From Lachnospiraceae bacterium (GTDB lineage Bacteria > Bacillota > Clostridia > Lachnospirales > Lachnospiraceae): a stretch of 64,000 bases of DNA. Position numbers and translations under genes: made by a program. The notes below the pieces were generated by a model. That model was not told where the DNA came from, searched no databases, and was given only the letters and a program-made list of their open reading frames with translations. Of the stretch, positions 18,104 through 27,114 are shown one piece after another. The DNA lies in contig CAJTFW010000010.1 of NCBI GenBank assembly GCA_910575445.1, forward strand, positions 62,001 to 126,000, in the 5' to 3' direction. Position 1 is the stretch's first letter, and every line of letters begins with the position of its first letter.

Positions 18104-18511
18104 ATGTGGCATAAAAATAACGGAAAAAGCGAAACAGAAATTATGCAGAATCGTTTTACGGCGTATCTGGCAACTGCAGTGCAGCGCCGCAGAAATGATT
18201 ATATACAACAGTTGGACAGGCGCCGGCAGATTGAGAGCCTCACCGAGGATTTCCTGTTTATGCCGGAATGCAGCATAGAGCAGGACATGTTTCTTGGGCT
18301 GCCCATTCTCATGCAGCTGGAGGACAGTGTGCTTCTCCAGGCATTGAAAGAGCTTAGTGAGCGGGAACGGTACATATTTCTTGCGAGAGTGCTGGACGGA
18401 AAGAGTTTTGAAACATTGGCAGAAGAAACCGAGCTGGGATACAAAGGCGTGACGGCAGTGTATTATCGGACAGCACAGAAGATCAGAAGAAAGATGGAGG
18501 TGACAAAATGA
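18104..18511 (+). CDS. Sigma-70-region-4-like transcription factor of a conjugative element
   Basis: ATG 18104 follows AGGAGGAAAAGCC. The 135-residue protein has a short basic N-terminal part with the spacing seen in Tn916-type element sigma factors, and a C-terminal sigma region-4 helix-turn-helix (about 85-130: LKELSERERYIFLARVLDGKSFETLAEET...VYYRTAQKIRRKM). It lacks a full region 2, so it may act as a partial sigma factor together with the next gene. The next ATG overlaps its stop. Confidence 0.75.
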   Translation: MWHKNNGKSETEIMQNRFTAYLATAVQRRRNDYIQQLDRRRQIESLTEDFLFMPECSIEQDMFLGLPILMQLEDSVLLQALKELSERERYIFLARVLDGKSFETLAEETELGYKGVTAVYYRTAQKIRRKMEVTK

Positions 18512-18690
18512 ATTTTAAGGAATTACTGTTACAGGCAAAAGAAGGAAAAGAGGCAGCAGTCATAGATTTATTGGAAATGTATAAGCCGCTTCTGGTAAAG
18601 AATGCCATTGTGAACAACAGATTTGACGAAGACCTTTATCAGGAGCTTTGTATCATACTGTTGAAATGCATTGGCCAGTTCAGGATGTAA
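18508..18690 (+). CDS. HTH_16-type conjugative element regulator
   Basis: The ORF overlaps the previous stop by four bases and has GGAGGTG upstream. The 60-residue protein (FKELLLQAKEGKEAAVIDL...FDEDLYQELCIILLKCI) matches the small HTH_16 proteins next to sigma-like genes in Tn916-family elements. They resemble sigma region 2.1-2.2, so the two neighbouring genes together would supply regions 2 and 4. The length looks complete. Confidence 0.75.
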   Translation: MNFKELLLQAKEGKEAAVIDLLEMYKPLLVKNAIVNNRFDEDLYQELCIILLKCIGQFRM

Positions 18691-18731
18691 AGGAGCAGGC
18701 AGGAACAAGGTGGTTTGTGCCATATAAAAAG

Positions 18732-18766
18732 GAAAAGCGCCAGGCGGTATATGCCGGGCGCTTTTC
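18732..18766 (+). terminator. Terminator after the sigma/HTH pair
   Basis: GAAAAGCGCC pairs with GGCGCTTTTC. It lies between the rightward HTH_16 gene and the end of the leftward block A, so it can serve both strands. Confidence 0.65.
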
Positions 18767-18804
18767 TGAAATACAATCAATGAACCTGCACTGTTGGAAA
18801 ACAG

Positions 18805-19473
18805 TTATTTCTTATAATAATGAATATATAAATTATAATTTCGGGGCTGTGTGAGCATCCGAATCCAGATATAGAGGTGCAATGTTTCTGAATACAGATT
18901 AAACTCAGAATCGCCTACAGGCTCTGCAAATGTGCAAAGATTCTGCATTGTTCCCAGTGTTTTAAATTCCGGCATACAGAAGAGGGCATTTTGGAATCGG
19001 TCAATCTCTTTGCTCAGATTCTCAGGTGTTGGTTCCTGTTGGCAGTGAAACCAGGTGGTCCACCACCTGTATCCGTCATAATCAGAGCGGGAATAGGAAA
19101 TCTCACTGTCAGGCCTTTTCCGTGTATTTTTGTCATCATCCGGATTCTGAAAGATTTCCAGAAAAGCACACCTTGTGGTAAGCATCGGATTTTTGCTTTT
19201 CTGCAGTTCCTGAAACCGCTTGTCGGATATTCCATACCAGTTCTCAAAAGGCATAACAGCTTTTCCATAATCACGCATGGCTTCGTCTGATCCGCATTGC
19301 TGGCAGATATAGATTTTTGCGTGGCGGCTTAACGAATTAACCATAAGCCGGTCATTCAAAGGATTTCCGCAGCGCAGGCAGACCGGTCTTTGACCATTGC
19401 CATCCGAAAACCATTTTTTATCTTTCTTCCAGAGTGCCTCCAGTATGTTTTTGGGGTACAATTCGATTTTCAT
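18805..19473 (-). CDS. Zinc-ribbon-containing unknown protein
   Basis: 222 residues. An N-terminal CxxC...CxxC pair (CLRCGNPL about residue 33; CQQCGSDEAMRDYG about 57) indicates a zinc ribbon, and DEAMRDYGKAVMPFENWY follows. The rest, with many aromatics, is not recognised. It is the last gene of block A and its start overlaps the previous stop by four bases. Such zinc-ribbon proteins are common cargo of conjugative elements; function unknown. Confidence 0.7.
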   Translation of the reverse strand: MKIELYPKNILEALWKKDKKWFSDGNGQRPVCLRCGNPLNDRLMVNSLSRHAKIYICQQCGSDEAMRDYGKAVMPFENWYGISDKRFQELQKSKNPMLTTRCAFLEIFQNPDDDKNTRKRPDSEISYSRSDYDGYRWWTTWFHCQQEPTPENLSKEIDRFQNALFCMPEFKTLGTMQNLCTFAEPVGDSEFNLYSETLHLYIWIRMLTQPRNYNLYIHYYKK

Positions 19474-19844
19474 TCGGCATACCTCTCTTTCCAGTCATGA
19501 AGATAGGAAGCATATCCATCCGGGTCAATCTCCTGAAGGATCTCCGGACGGAACCGGTATTCCGGATAACTGCAGAAACCGCTGCGGCCATAAGTGCCGG
19601 TAGGGACTGCCAGGCCGTGCCGGATGATCCATGCAAGGATATCTTCACCATTGTTATTGGTATCAATAAATGCACAGTTCTGAGGCCGGATAGAGTTCAG
19701 ATTAACGGTCAGGACATTCCAGGGTTCCGCCTCTCCGTCTTCCCAGGAAGTCATTGTAATAGCGAGGTTGCCTTCCGTATAGGAAGTAACATTCAGCTGG
19801 ATCTTATAGGTATTCCCGTATTTCTCCAAATCAAATATTTTCAT
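19470..19844 (-). CDS. DUF4313-family protein
   Basis: 124 residues. The pattern FDLEKYGNTY...GNLAITM...LTVNLN...FIDTNNNGEDILAWIIRHGLA...GFCSYPEYRF matches my memory of DUF4313 proteins of Firmicutes conjugative elements. No catalytic motif is evident. It lies directly upstream of the zinc-ribbon gene and is probably translationally coupled to it. Confidence 0.7.
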   Translation of the reverse strand: MKIFDLEKYGNTYKIQLNVTSYTEGNLAITMTSWEDGEAEPWNVLTVNLNSIRPQNCAFIDTNNNGEDILAWIIRHGLAVPTGTYGRSGFCSYPEYRFRPEILQEIDPDGYASYLHDWKERYAE

Positions 19845-19893
19845 AGTGTCTCCTTTCTTTGGGGGTGTATTGTTTCTTTGCCATGTGTTTTTG

Positions 19894-20427
19894 TTATGCT
19901 GCTGTTCTGGGCATCTTCTGTGCCGGGAGAAGTATCACTCCTTTTTCCACCTCTGCAGGTATCCATGTATCGTTTTTCCACATACAGCCACTTGCTTCAT
20001 TATAAAATTTAGGCGCCTTGGGCGGATTCCCAAAACATTCCTCATCCAGATACAGACAGATGTGCTTGTCATAAAAAGGAATAAGGGCCTGGCGGATCTG
20101 CTCTTTCAGTGTCAGGGCAAGCTGGTCGATCTCCTCAATATCCTGTCTCTTAAAAGCAGCCGCGGAGATCTGCTTCAGAATGCCGGACTGGTCAATGGTT
20201 TCCTGGATCAGCGGCTGTGCCTCGTCCATAAAGTCCGCACGGATGCGGATATTTTCCAGCGTGATCTGCTTTACATAGGCTGTGGCTGTGGACTTGATAT
20301 TGTGCCGCAGTTCGTCAAAAGGTTTTTTGTATTTGGTTTTTAATACCTCCAGGGATGCCACGGCAAGGTTTCTTTTTAAAAGGTCAAGATGTTCTTCCAG
20401 TGTTTTTCGTAATTCGCTGTTATTCAT
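19894..20427 (-). CDS. Unknown helical protein
   Basis: 177 residues, mostly helical (a run of heptad-like Leu/Ile from 5 to 110), then an aromatic C-terminal part (YLDEECFGNPPKAPKFYNEA). No membrane segment or known motif. Ribosome site AGGTATCCCT is weak but spaced acceptably. Part of the leftward DNA-processing block; function unknown. Confidence 0.6.
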   Translation of the reverse strand: MNNSELRKTLEEHLDLLKRNLAVASLEVLKTKYKKPFDELRHNIKSTATAYVKQITLENIRIRADFMDEAQPLIQETIDQSGILKQISAAAFKRQDIEEIDQLALTLKEQIRQALIPFYDKHICLYLDEECFGNPPKAPKFYNEASGCMWKNDTWIPAEVEKGVILLPAQKMPRTAA

Positions 20428-20460
20428 AGGGATACCTCCAATCCTGCAAAATAAGTTTTT

Positions 20461-21006
20461 TTAAAAATCGTCTTCCCACGCCGGCAGAGTATTTTCCGCC
20501 GGATAGGGGGGACTGGTTTCTATTGATGAAACCGGCTCTTCTGTTTTCTGGTCTTCCAGTTGTTTTTCTGCTGCCTTTTGCTGGCTGCGGACAGCGAGCG
20601 CCAGTGCATCTTCGCCTACATCGCTGTATGCCTGTTTCCTGGCTTTCTTTTTACGGCACTTTTCCACAGCGGCGGCATAATCATAGCCGATTGCCTTTTG
20701 AAATTTATCTGCAATCTCTCTCAGTTTACCTGCGTGGTATTCGTAAGTAGCACGGTGGAAACCAGTCAGCTCCCACTGATCACATACGATATCCAGCATC
20801 CGTGTATAGTCCATAAGTGCGTTGATGGTTTTCAGGACATCGCCATAACAGGTTTTCAGCTCATGGGAACCATCCAGATCCACATAGGACAGGGTAAGCT
20901 CCTGTTTCTGATATTCGTCTATTTCCGCTGACTGCATCAGTACATGCCCGTAAATTTCCATGGGAAGCTTTGGCATATTGTCAGCCGGATTATTTTCAGG
21001 ATTCAT
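20461..21006 (-). CDS. Unknown protein of block A
   Basis: The start MNPENN at 21006 is chosen because GGAGGTGCCGGGA lies just upstream. The 181-residue protein is mainly helical with a basic stretch KCRKKKARKQ near 150 and an acidic tail ending PAWEDDF. The tail is reminiscent of SSB-type tips but is not a match. The start lies inside the end of the preceding gene (11-base overlap), so the two are coupled. Confidence 0.6.
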   Translation of the reverse strand: MNPENNPADNMPKLPMEIYGHVLMQSAEIDEYQKQELTLSYVDLDGSHELKTCYGDVLKTINALMDYTRMLDIVCDQWELTGFHRATYEYHAGKLREIADKFQKAIGYDYAAAVEKCRKKKARKQAYSDVGEDALALAVRSQQKAAEKQLEDQKTEEPVSSIETSPPYPAENTLPAWEDDF

Positions 21007-21427
21007 TCCCGGCACCTCCTGACGGTTTTGTCTGCGGGGCCGCAAGCCCGCTTACGATCATCTGGACAGCGGTGCGGTATCCGCAGATGTAGGATTGCTC
21101 TGCTATGGCGCTGTCTCTTTCAGAAACCGCCGCCTGGTACTGCTCAAAGAGCCTTTTGGACTGCCCAAGGGCAGGAAGGAGCGCTTTCTCCGTTTCCTTC
21201 ACTTTCTGATCCAGCCTGGATGGAGCCGTTACGCAGCCGTAGATATCCGGCTCATAATGACCATAAAAAAGATTATGTAAAAAATCCGGTTCTTCCAGGC
21301 CCGTCAGGTTCACGGCTGCAGGCGCCGGCTTTGAAAGTGCTGCGGCGATTTCCTGCAGAGCTTTGATCAGCTCCGGTAACTGGCGGTTAAAAAAAATACT
21401 GCCCATTTTGGTTTCATAAAAATTCAT
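20996..21427 (-). CDS. Unknown protein of block A
   Basis: 143 residues beginning MNFYETKMGSIFFNRQLPELIKALQEIAAAL. It contains helices with a YGHYEPDIYG segment and a Cys-containing ICGYRTAVQMIV near the end. The start is 13 bases downstream of the helicase fusion gene's upstream partner in transcript order. Family not recognised. Confidence 0.6.
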   Translation of the reverse strand: MNFYETKMGSIFFNRQLPELIKALQEIAAALSKPAPAAVNLTGLEEPDFLHNLFYGHYEPDIYGCVTAPSRLDQKVKETEKALLPALGQSKRLFEQYQAAVSERDSAIAEQSYICGYRTAVQMIVSGLAAPQTKPSGGAGNES

Positions 21428-21439
21428 TTTTGTCTCCTT

Positions 21440-24400
21440 TCATGCAATCTGCTGTTCACCCCAGTGGATTTGGAGGACACCGTTTTCATCCTTCTCCTGA
21501 CGCATCAGGAGGGACAGCAGGTCATAGTTCACATCAAACCGGTCATAGATTTCATCCAGATCCACATCCTGCCCTTTCATAAACAGGTTCAGCTTTTCCT
21601 TTGCCAGAACCATCTGCATCAGGTTGGATTCAATACTGCCCGCATAGGTGAGAAAATAGATATCCTTCTGTTCTGTTGAGGTATACCGGATGAACCGGAA
21701 GTAGAACTGGCTCATGCCGGAGTTATTGTAATGTAATTCTGGGATAATGATCTTGTTGACATAATCAAAGTTGACACTGGAAGGAAGACTCTGCTGGGTG
21801 CAGAGAAGAATCCCATTCCCACTGTCCTGCAGTGTCTGCTTGAGCGCCCGCCTTTTTGCAAAGCTGGTGTTTGAACCAGTGACCACGAACAAAGGACGGT
21901 CCGGCAGGTATTCCCGCAGTGCTTTTTCATAGGATTCCAATACGGTAACATGCCGTACTCCGATAGCAATGGTCTCATCCTTCCACTCGGCTGCCATCTC
22001 AACGGCTGTCATGACTTTGACAGGGGTATCCCCCGTGTATTCCTGCACGGTATCTGGAGCAGCGCCGATGCGCAGGAGAAGGACAATCTGCTGGACCAGG
22101 CGCATCATGGAATCCTTTCTGGAATTGCCGGTAGAAGCAAAATAGTTATCCCGCATCTGATAAAATTCATGGATTGCTTTCTGGTAGACTTCCTTTTCTT
22201 CCGGAGGGAACCGGAGCAGCACCTGGTGGATATGCTTGATATCCTTGCAGGAAACCTCTTCAAAGGTTCTTGTAATAACGGTCTTTCCTAAAATATCGCT
22301 GAGAATATCTGCATTGTAGATATCCTGTGTGCGCTTCTCCATGCCGAATACTGTGATCTTTTCCGGCAGATGGGAGGATGCAAACAGGGAATAGCCTTTC
22401 TTGTAGGCAGGGATTGGCTGCCCGAAATAAGGGTTGGGCTCATAATCCGGTTCGCTATCCGCTTCACTGTCTTTATTATGGTGATAGATATACTGATTCC
22501 AGGAGATCATGTTGACGGAATTGTTGTAGAGCAGCTCCAGCTGTGGTGCAAATTCCGAAATATTGTTCCTGGTGCTGGTTCCCGTAGTAAGCAGTTTCAT
22601 CCGGCACCGGCGGAAACAGGAAAGCACTGCCTGACACCGGGCACTTCCGGGATTGGAGATCTCATCGCTTTCGTCCAGTATGAACTGGATATTCTGGTTC
22701 AGCCGTTTCACATGTTTTTTCAAATGTTTCTTATAGGAGCTTACCTTGCTTAGCGTGATAAGGACAAAATATCCGGGCTGGATACGTTCCAGATCAGCAA
22801 GCCGGTGGATCAGGATGCAGGGCAGGTCATAGTTTGCCAGCACCACATTCCAGTTATTCCGGATGGAGATCGCTGAAGATACCACCCAGGTGCTGTGTAC
22901 GTGCTGTTTCTGCATCCGGTACAATCCTGTCGCAATGCCGGCCAGCGTCTTTCCACTCCCCTGCTCCCACTGCAGGAGCGCATACTGTTTCTGGAGGGTA
23001 AGGTTGATGTCATGCTTCTGGATCCCATTCAGTTGGATCTGCTCCATAAGAGAAGAATCCCACAGGGAAAAGTCATTCAGCCAGTCTGCAAGCTTTGGAT
23101 CTTCCTCCATTTCTGCAAAAGCAAGATTCTGCCTTTCGTATTCTGCCCGCTTTCTGGAAAGCAGTTTTTCATAGCCGGGGTAATCCTTCAGGGTATTATC
23201 ATAAACTGCCCGATAGATTGGCACAGGCAGACGCTGGCTGTCTTTTAGCTGCCGGCGTGCGGCCGTACTGTAGCCTTTATAAATGAAATCGCCTTTTCTC
23301 TTGATAAGGCAGATTTTATCTGTTTCCGGCACAGGATTTTGTTTTTTCAGTGCTTTCTGCAGATAAGTGAGTACCTTTTTTTCTGTAAGCTGTGTCTTGC
23401 ACCACTGTTCATAACTCATGCCTTCAGGCTTGCGCTGGGTGTAAAAGCGGTGCAGATATTCACAGCATCTGGCATAGGATGGCCGGATGGCCGGATGTGC
23501 CTTGATATGGTACAGGAGTTTTTGAGCCTGGTATTTAAAATCACCGGATGTACTGCGTGATTTCGCCAGCTCCAGAAGAATCCTTGACTGATTGTTTTCT
23601 AATGCCGATTTGGCAAATGCTATCATCTTTTTATGGATGTATGCGGCTTCTTCCTGTACATCAAAGTCCTGTTCCAGAGTATCATCTGGCTCTGTATGGT
23701 AAGGCTGAGGTTTCCAGCCTTCTTCGGCAGTCCTTTTCTGCCAGAACTGCAGCTTTGTTGCAAATCTGCTGACACCCAGATGGGAAAATGCATCTTCCGG
23801 GAGCGTCACCTGTCCCAGAAAGCTGTATTGCTTTTCCATCTCCCGGATCTGCCCGCTGTCCGTAAAGGTGTCAGACAGATAGGATGCAGGTACGATCAGG
23901 GCAAGGATGCCGAGAGGCTTTAATACTTCTGCCGCTTTCAGACAGTAATACATATGGGAAGACAATTCTCTGCCGCTTTTGGTCCACCATTTTAAATGGA
24001 AGGGCGGATTTCCTACCACATAGTCAAACCGCGTGTCCGGCTGACAGGTGCGGATATCCCGGCACTCGATGGAGGCGTCCGGATAAAGGAATCTTGCTGC
24101 TTTTACCGCATTGACATCCAGCTCACAGCCGTAGATGTTTGCTTCTGTTGGAATAAAGTTAAAAAAACTTCCCATGCCGCAGGTAAGGTCTGCCACCAGA
24201 TCATGCTCCGATAATCTCAGGCAGGCTGTAATTAGTTCACACAGCCGGGGTGGGGTGAAGAACTGGCCGTTTTCAATCTCTTTCTTTGCCTCGCTGTAGG
24301 CATGGTAATTCTCATAGTCCTGCCGTTCCAGGGCATGAAGCCCGCCGTCACCGGTATAGGCGTTGTAGATATCCTCCCGGCTGATGGAACAGGAACCGGC

Positions 24401-24490
24401 AGTGTTGCTGTCGATCAGGTAAAGGACTTTCTCATTGAGTTCTTTCCGCTTATCATGCGGAATGGGTTCATCCCGATAGACATATTTCAT
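21440..24490 (-). CDS. DNA N6-adenine methyltransferase / SNF2-like helicase fusion
   Basis: ATG 24490 follows GAGGTGATACCA. The 1016-residue protein begins with a methylase domain: SAM motif LTCGMG (from D101) and catalytic NPPF (161-164). The middle and C-terminal parts are a superfamily 2 helicase: Walker A GSGKT (511-515), DESD box (606-609), LTTGTSTRN motif III-like segment, and a C-terminal helicase lobe ending with an FIRYTSTEQKD motif VI-like stretch. There is no nuclease domain. Such fusions occur on large conjugative elements and probably protect or remodel the element's DNA on entry. The arrangement also recalls type ISP restriction enzymes without the nuclease. Confidence 0.85.
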   Translation of the reverse strand: MKYVYRDEPIPHDKRKELNEKVLYLIDSNTAGSCSISREDIYNAYTGDGGLHALERQDYENYHAYSEAKKEIENGQFFTPPRLCELITACLRLSEHDLVADLTCGMGSFFNFIPTEANIYGCELDVNAVKAARFLYPDASIECRDIRTCQPDTRFDYVVGNPPFHLKWWTKSGRELSSHMYYCLKAAEVLKPLGILALIVPASYLSDTFTDSGQIREMEKQYSFLGQVTLPEDAFSHLGVSRFATKLQFWQKRTAEEGWKPQPYHTEPDDTLEQDFDVQEEAAYIHKKMIAFAKSALENNQSRILLELAKSRSTSGDFKYQAQKLLYHIKAHPAIRPSYARCCEYLHRFYTQRKPEGMSYEQWCKTQLTEKKVLTYLQKALKKQNPVPETDKICLIKRKGDFIYKGYSTAARRQLKDSQRLPVPIYRAVYDNTLKDYPGYEKLLSRKRAEYERQNLAFAEMEEDPKLADWLNDFSLWDSSLMEQIQLNGIQKHDINLTLQKQYALLQWEQGSGKTLAGIATGLYRMQKQHVHSTWVVSSAISIRNNWNVVLANYDLPCILIHRLADLERIQPGYFVLITLSKVSSYKKHLKKHVKRLNQNIQFILDESDEISNPGSARCQAVLSCFRRCRMKLLTTGTSTRNNISEFAPQLELLYNNSVNMISWNQYIYHHNKDSEADSEPDYEPNPYFGQPIPAYKKGYSLFASSHLPEKITVFGMEKRTQDIYNADILSDILGKTVITRTFEEVSCKDIKHIHQVLLRFPPEEKEVYQKAIHEFYQMRDNYFASTGNSRKDSMMRLVQQIVLLLRIGAAPDTVQEYTGDTPVKVMTAVEMAAEWKDETIAIGVRHVTVLESYEKALREYLPDRPLFVVTGSNTSFAKRRALKQTLQDSGNGILLCTQQSLPSSVNFDYVNKIIIPELHYNNSGMSQFYFRFIRYTSTEQKDIYFLTYAGSIESNLMQMVLAKEKLNLFMKGQDVDLDEIYDRFDVNYDLLSLLMRQEKDENGVLQIHWGEQQIA

Positions 24491-24503
24491 TGGTATCACC
24501 TCG

Positions 24504-25400
24504 CTAACATATGGTTTTTAAGTATTCATCCACGAACTGCAGGACATAAGCTTCACTGGTAAATTTCAGATCCACCCGCCCATTCTTGAACATCCTCAGT
24601 GACTGTATTTTTTTGCAATCCGGAAATTCGCACTGGCCGGAATCAGATTCCCGCCCGAGAAGCCTTGAGAGACTTGCCGGAGTGTGATCAAATCCGCCGG
24701 TTTCAAAATGGGAAATTCCTCGTATGATATCTTTCATTCTGCCGATCAGCTCCCAGGATTCGCTTCTATAGTAGCTGCGATAGCTGCATGCATAATTTGT
24801 AAACTGCAGGACGCATTTTTTCTGTTCAAACTTTGCACGGCCGCTGCCAGAATCCCAGGCGGCGCTGTGACATTTTTCTTTCAGTTCATGAAGCGCCTGC
24901 TCGAAAAAAGCCCTGCCGCCAGTCTGTAGGAATATCTGCTCCAGGATGTCTGTATAGTGGAGCGTCAGATTTTCCAGTTCCTGCGTATACTTTAGTGCCT
25001 GTTCCTTATAATCATCCACCCAGCGGTCCGTTGGTTCCTGCGGAATCAGATGGTCTTTTACGTCGCCCTTGTCAATAGAAAAATGATAGGTTTTCGAGAA
25101 ATGTGAAACTAGATGGTCTATAAACAGGGCATGCAGGGATTGAAGCTGCCCCCGGATTTTGTCACTGGAGAGCTGAAACTCACCATACGTAGTAAGGTAG
25201 GTATCAGCAGATGCGTCTGCCGGAGCCAGAAGTTCCCGCTGCTGGCTCCGCATATCTTCCCAGAAAAATTCCAGTTCTGCCAGGGAGCTTCGGGCAAGGT
25301 CATAAGCCGCCTGATGGGCTTCACAGAAGATTCGGTCTGCTTCTGAGATCCGGGTATCCGCTTTTATTTCAACACTTTCAAATTTTTTAAGTAAATCCAT
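24504..25400 (-). CDS. DUF4942-like protein
   Basis: ATG 25400 (MDLLKKF) follows GAAAGGAAACGATT. The 298-residue protein is largely helical with a C-terminal block SLRMFKNGRVDLKFTSEAY...FVDEYL that resembles the FKNGNLHLKF signature I recall from DUF4942. That family is often encoded beside element methyltransferases, and here it directly precedes the methylase-helicase gene. It might help recognise or modify DNA together with that protein; this is inference. Confidence 0.6.
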   Translation of the reverse strand: MDLLKKFESVEIKADTRISEADRIFCEAHQAAYDLARSSLAELEFFWEDMRSQQRELLAPADASADTYLTTYGEFQLSSDKIRGQLQSLHALFIDHLVSHFSKTYHFSIDKGDVKDHLIPQEPTDRWVDDYKEQALKYTQELENLTLHYTDILEQIFLQTGGRAFFEQALHELKEKCHSAAWDSGSGRAKFEQKKCVLQFTNYACSYRSYYRSESWELIGRMKDIIRGISHFETGGFDHTPASLSRLLGRESDSGQCEFPDCKKIQSLRMFKNGRVDLKFTSEAYVLQFVDEYLKTIC

Positions 25401-25461
25401 AATCGTTTCCTTTCTATCCTTGTGAAAAATGAGGAATCTGTTTCCAGTCTGCTTTAATACC

Positions 25462-25499
25462 AAAAGGCAGGGCAGTATCCTTTGGGGAACTTTCCTGCC
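25462..25499 (-). terminator. Internal terminator-like hairpin in block A
   Basis: On the minus strand GGCAGG pairs with CCTGCC and is followed by TTTTGG, in the gap between 25506 and 25400. Readthrough would be needed for the methylase gene. Confidence 0.45.
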
Positions 25500-25505
25500 G
25501 GAGTA

Positions 25506-26393
25506 TCAGGCAATCGTAATTTGTTTGTCTTTCCTGCTGAAAAGATATACGTTATCAGACAGGAACTGGGAAGGTTCCAGAATATAACGGTTCGCATCAT
25601 AAACCGTTTCTTTATGGGACGGGATATCATCATCTTTATGTAACGGTATCAAAAGCATTTCGTGGACAGAACTGGGCAGAAGGATCAGGTCATCCTGTAT
25701 TTTCTGAGAAAAATCATCCAGAATCTTCTGATAGCAGACAGCCGTGGCTCCATGATCGTTCTGGGTATTGGAAAGAGCAAACATGGGAATCAGCGGCTCC
25801 TGCGGCAGTTCAAAAGGAACGCCGAGAAGATTTCCCAGTCCGGCTTCATCCATAAGGCAGGTGATAGATGCCGGGTAAAGACGGGGCGTATTTTCTTCTG
25901 CTGCTTTATCCAGTTCATAGATGGATATCCCCCAATCTTTCAGATGTTCGTTCCGTACAAGAATAGTTCCTGTATCTGATTCCCCAAGGGGACACTGCAC
26001 ATAGTATATTTTTGCCAGATCCAGAAATTTTGTGTATGGCACCTTATGGAGAAGTTCTTCATTTGCTTCATAATTTACAAGAATGTAATACAGCCCTGAC
26101 CGGACCTGCTCAAAATCATAAAGCCATTCCGCATCCAGAGATTCTGGCAGAGCCTGGTTTTTGTAAAAATCGAGAACATAGTCAACGGTTCTCGTCCAGT
26201 TGTCTGTATCCAGAAATGTCTCGAAAAAGGGTTCCAGGGAAATGGTGATCCCTGTATGGGAATTTGGCTCTGAAATACGGATTCCATAGGAATAAATGCC
26301 GTTTATTTTCAGCTGTTCTATCATAGTGACTTCCTTCGGCAGGACATTGGAAATGGATGATTTCATACGCTCTGCAAATTCTTTTATATTCAT
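25506..26393 (-). CDS. DUF5688-family protein
   Basis: 295 residues starting MNIKEFAERMKSSISNVLP, with YLV-rich central region (YYILVNYEANEELL), PRLYPASITCLMD, and the late segment DDFSQKIQDDLILLPSSVHEMLLIP that I recall from DUF5688 proteins of Firmicutes conjugative elements. No enzyme motif is visible. Predicted cytoplasmic. Function unknown. Confidence 0.72.
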   Translation of the reverse strand: MNIKEFAERMKSSISNVLPKEVTMIEQLKINGIYSYGIRISEPNSHTGITISLEPFFETFLDTDNWTRTVDYVLDFYKNQALPESLDAEWLYDFEQVRSGLYYILVNYEANEELLHKVPYTKFLDLAKIYYVQCPLGESDTGTILVRNEHLKDWGISIYELDKAAEENTPRLYPASITCLMDEAGLGNLLGVPFELPQEPLIPMFALSNTQNDHGATAVCYQKILDDFSQKIQDDLILLPSSVHEMLLIPLHKDDDIPSHKETVYDANRYILEPSQFLSDNVYLFSRKDKQITIA

Positions 26394-26431
26394 AATGCCT
26401 CCTGTCTGTATGCCATAAGCATATCCATAAG

Positions 26432-26496
26432 AAAAGGCCGCAGTCTGGGATTAACTACGGCCGGAACATGAAGGCGGACAGTGAAACACTGCCGCC
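26432..26496 (-). terminator. Two stacked hairpins, internal terminator in block A
   Basis: On the minus strand GGCGG(CAGTG)...(CACTGT)CCGCC is followed by GGCCG...CGGCC and TTTTCTT. It separates the gene at 26516 from that ending at 26393. Confidence 0.55.
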
Positions 26497-26515
26497 ACAG
26501 TTACTTAAAGTCCAT

Positions 26516-26770
26516 TTATGCACATGCGGCCAGTCTCACAGGGAGCGGACTCATGGCCGCCAGCGGAAAAGGGCTCATAGATAAATGGTAATGGGTGTTC
26601 ATGGTCTCAAAATGAACCTCATCCATGGTGTGCTTATGCAGTGCCACAACACGGGAGGTACGGTAGAGGTTCCCCCCGGCCGCAAAGATGGCAGGTTTTC
26701 CGATCGTAACAGGGCAGATCAGCTGGCCACAGAGCATTACTTTCTTTTTTTCTTCTTTTTTCTTTCTCAT
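26516..26770 (-). CDS. Small unknown element protein
   Basis: 84 residues, beginning with a lysine/glutamate run (MRKKKEEKKK) then VMLCGQLICPVTIGKPAIFAAGGNLYRTSRVVALH and HTMDEVHFETMNTHYHL. The phrase FAAGGNLYRTSRVV and a histidine-rich middle look like a folded small domain. Its ATG overlaps the stop of the gene upstream. Family not recognised. Confidence 0.55.
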   Translation of the reverse strand: MRKKKEEKKKVMLCGQLICPVTIGKPAIFAAGGNLYRTSRVVALHKHTMDEVHFETMNTHYHLSMSPFPLAAMSPLPVRLAACA

Positions 26771-27114
26771 TCTTTCTGACCTCCATTCTGTTTCTTAGTT
26801 GATGTTTTGGGAAAATCCATGTGAGAATCTGTCAGGAACGGACAGTTCGGATGTTGGCACAGACTGGTATGGATACAGGGAATTTCATTTTCTCCATAAT
26901 ACGGATAACAGGTTGAAAAACCGGCCTTTTGAAGTAAAGATTCCGCTGTTTCCAGTAGCGGGCCAATGAAAGCCATATCCCATAGGAATTCGGACAGTGT
27001 TTCTGTCTGCTCGATTTCAGGACATGTCAAAAGTCGTAATAGCTGATACGCCTGACCATCCAGAATATCATTCCGTTTCTCTAAAAAAGATTCAAAATTG
27101 TTAGTATTATTCAT
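26767..27114 (-). CDS. Unknown Cys-containing protein
   Basis: 115 residues. Helical N-terminal half, then YPYYGENEIPCIHTSLCQHPNCPFL, where three cysteines and two histidines could bind a metal. It overlaps the sigma-like gene end by eight bases. Function unknown. Confidence 0.55.
   Translation of the reverse strand: MNNTNNFESFLEKRNDILDGQAYQLLRLLTCPEIEQTETLSEFLWDMAFIGPLLETAESLLQKAGFSTCYPYYGENEIPCIHTSLCQHPNCPFLTDSHMDFPKTSTKKQNGGQKE

Noticed and set aside
21440-24490. Complete restriction-modification system (type ISP)
   Set aside because: The methylase and helicase are present but no nuclease domain or separate nuclease gene is nearby, so a full restriction function is not supported.
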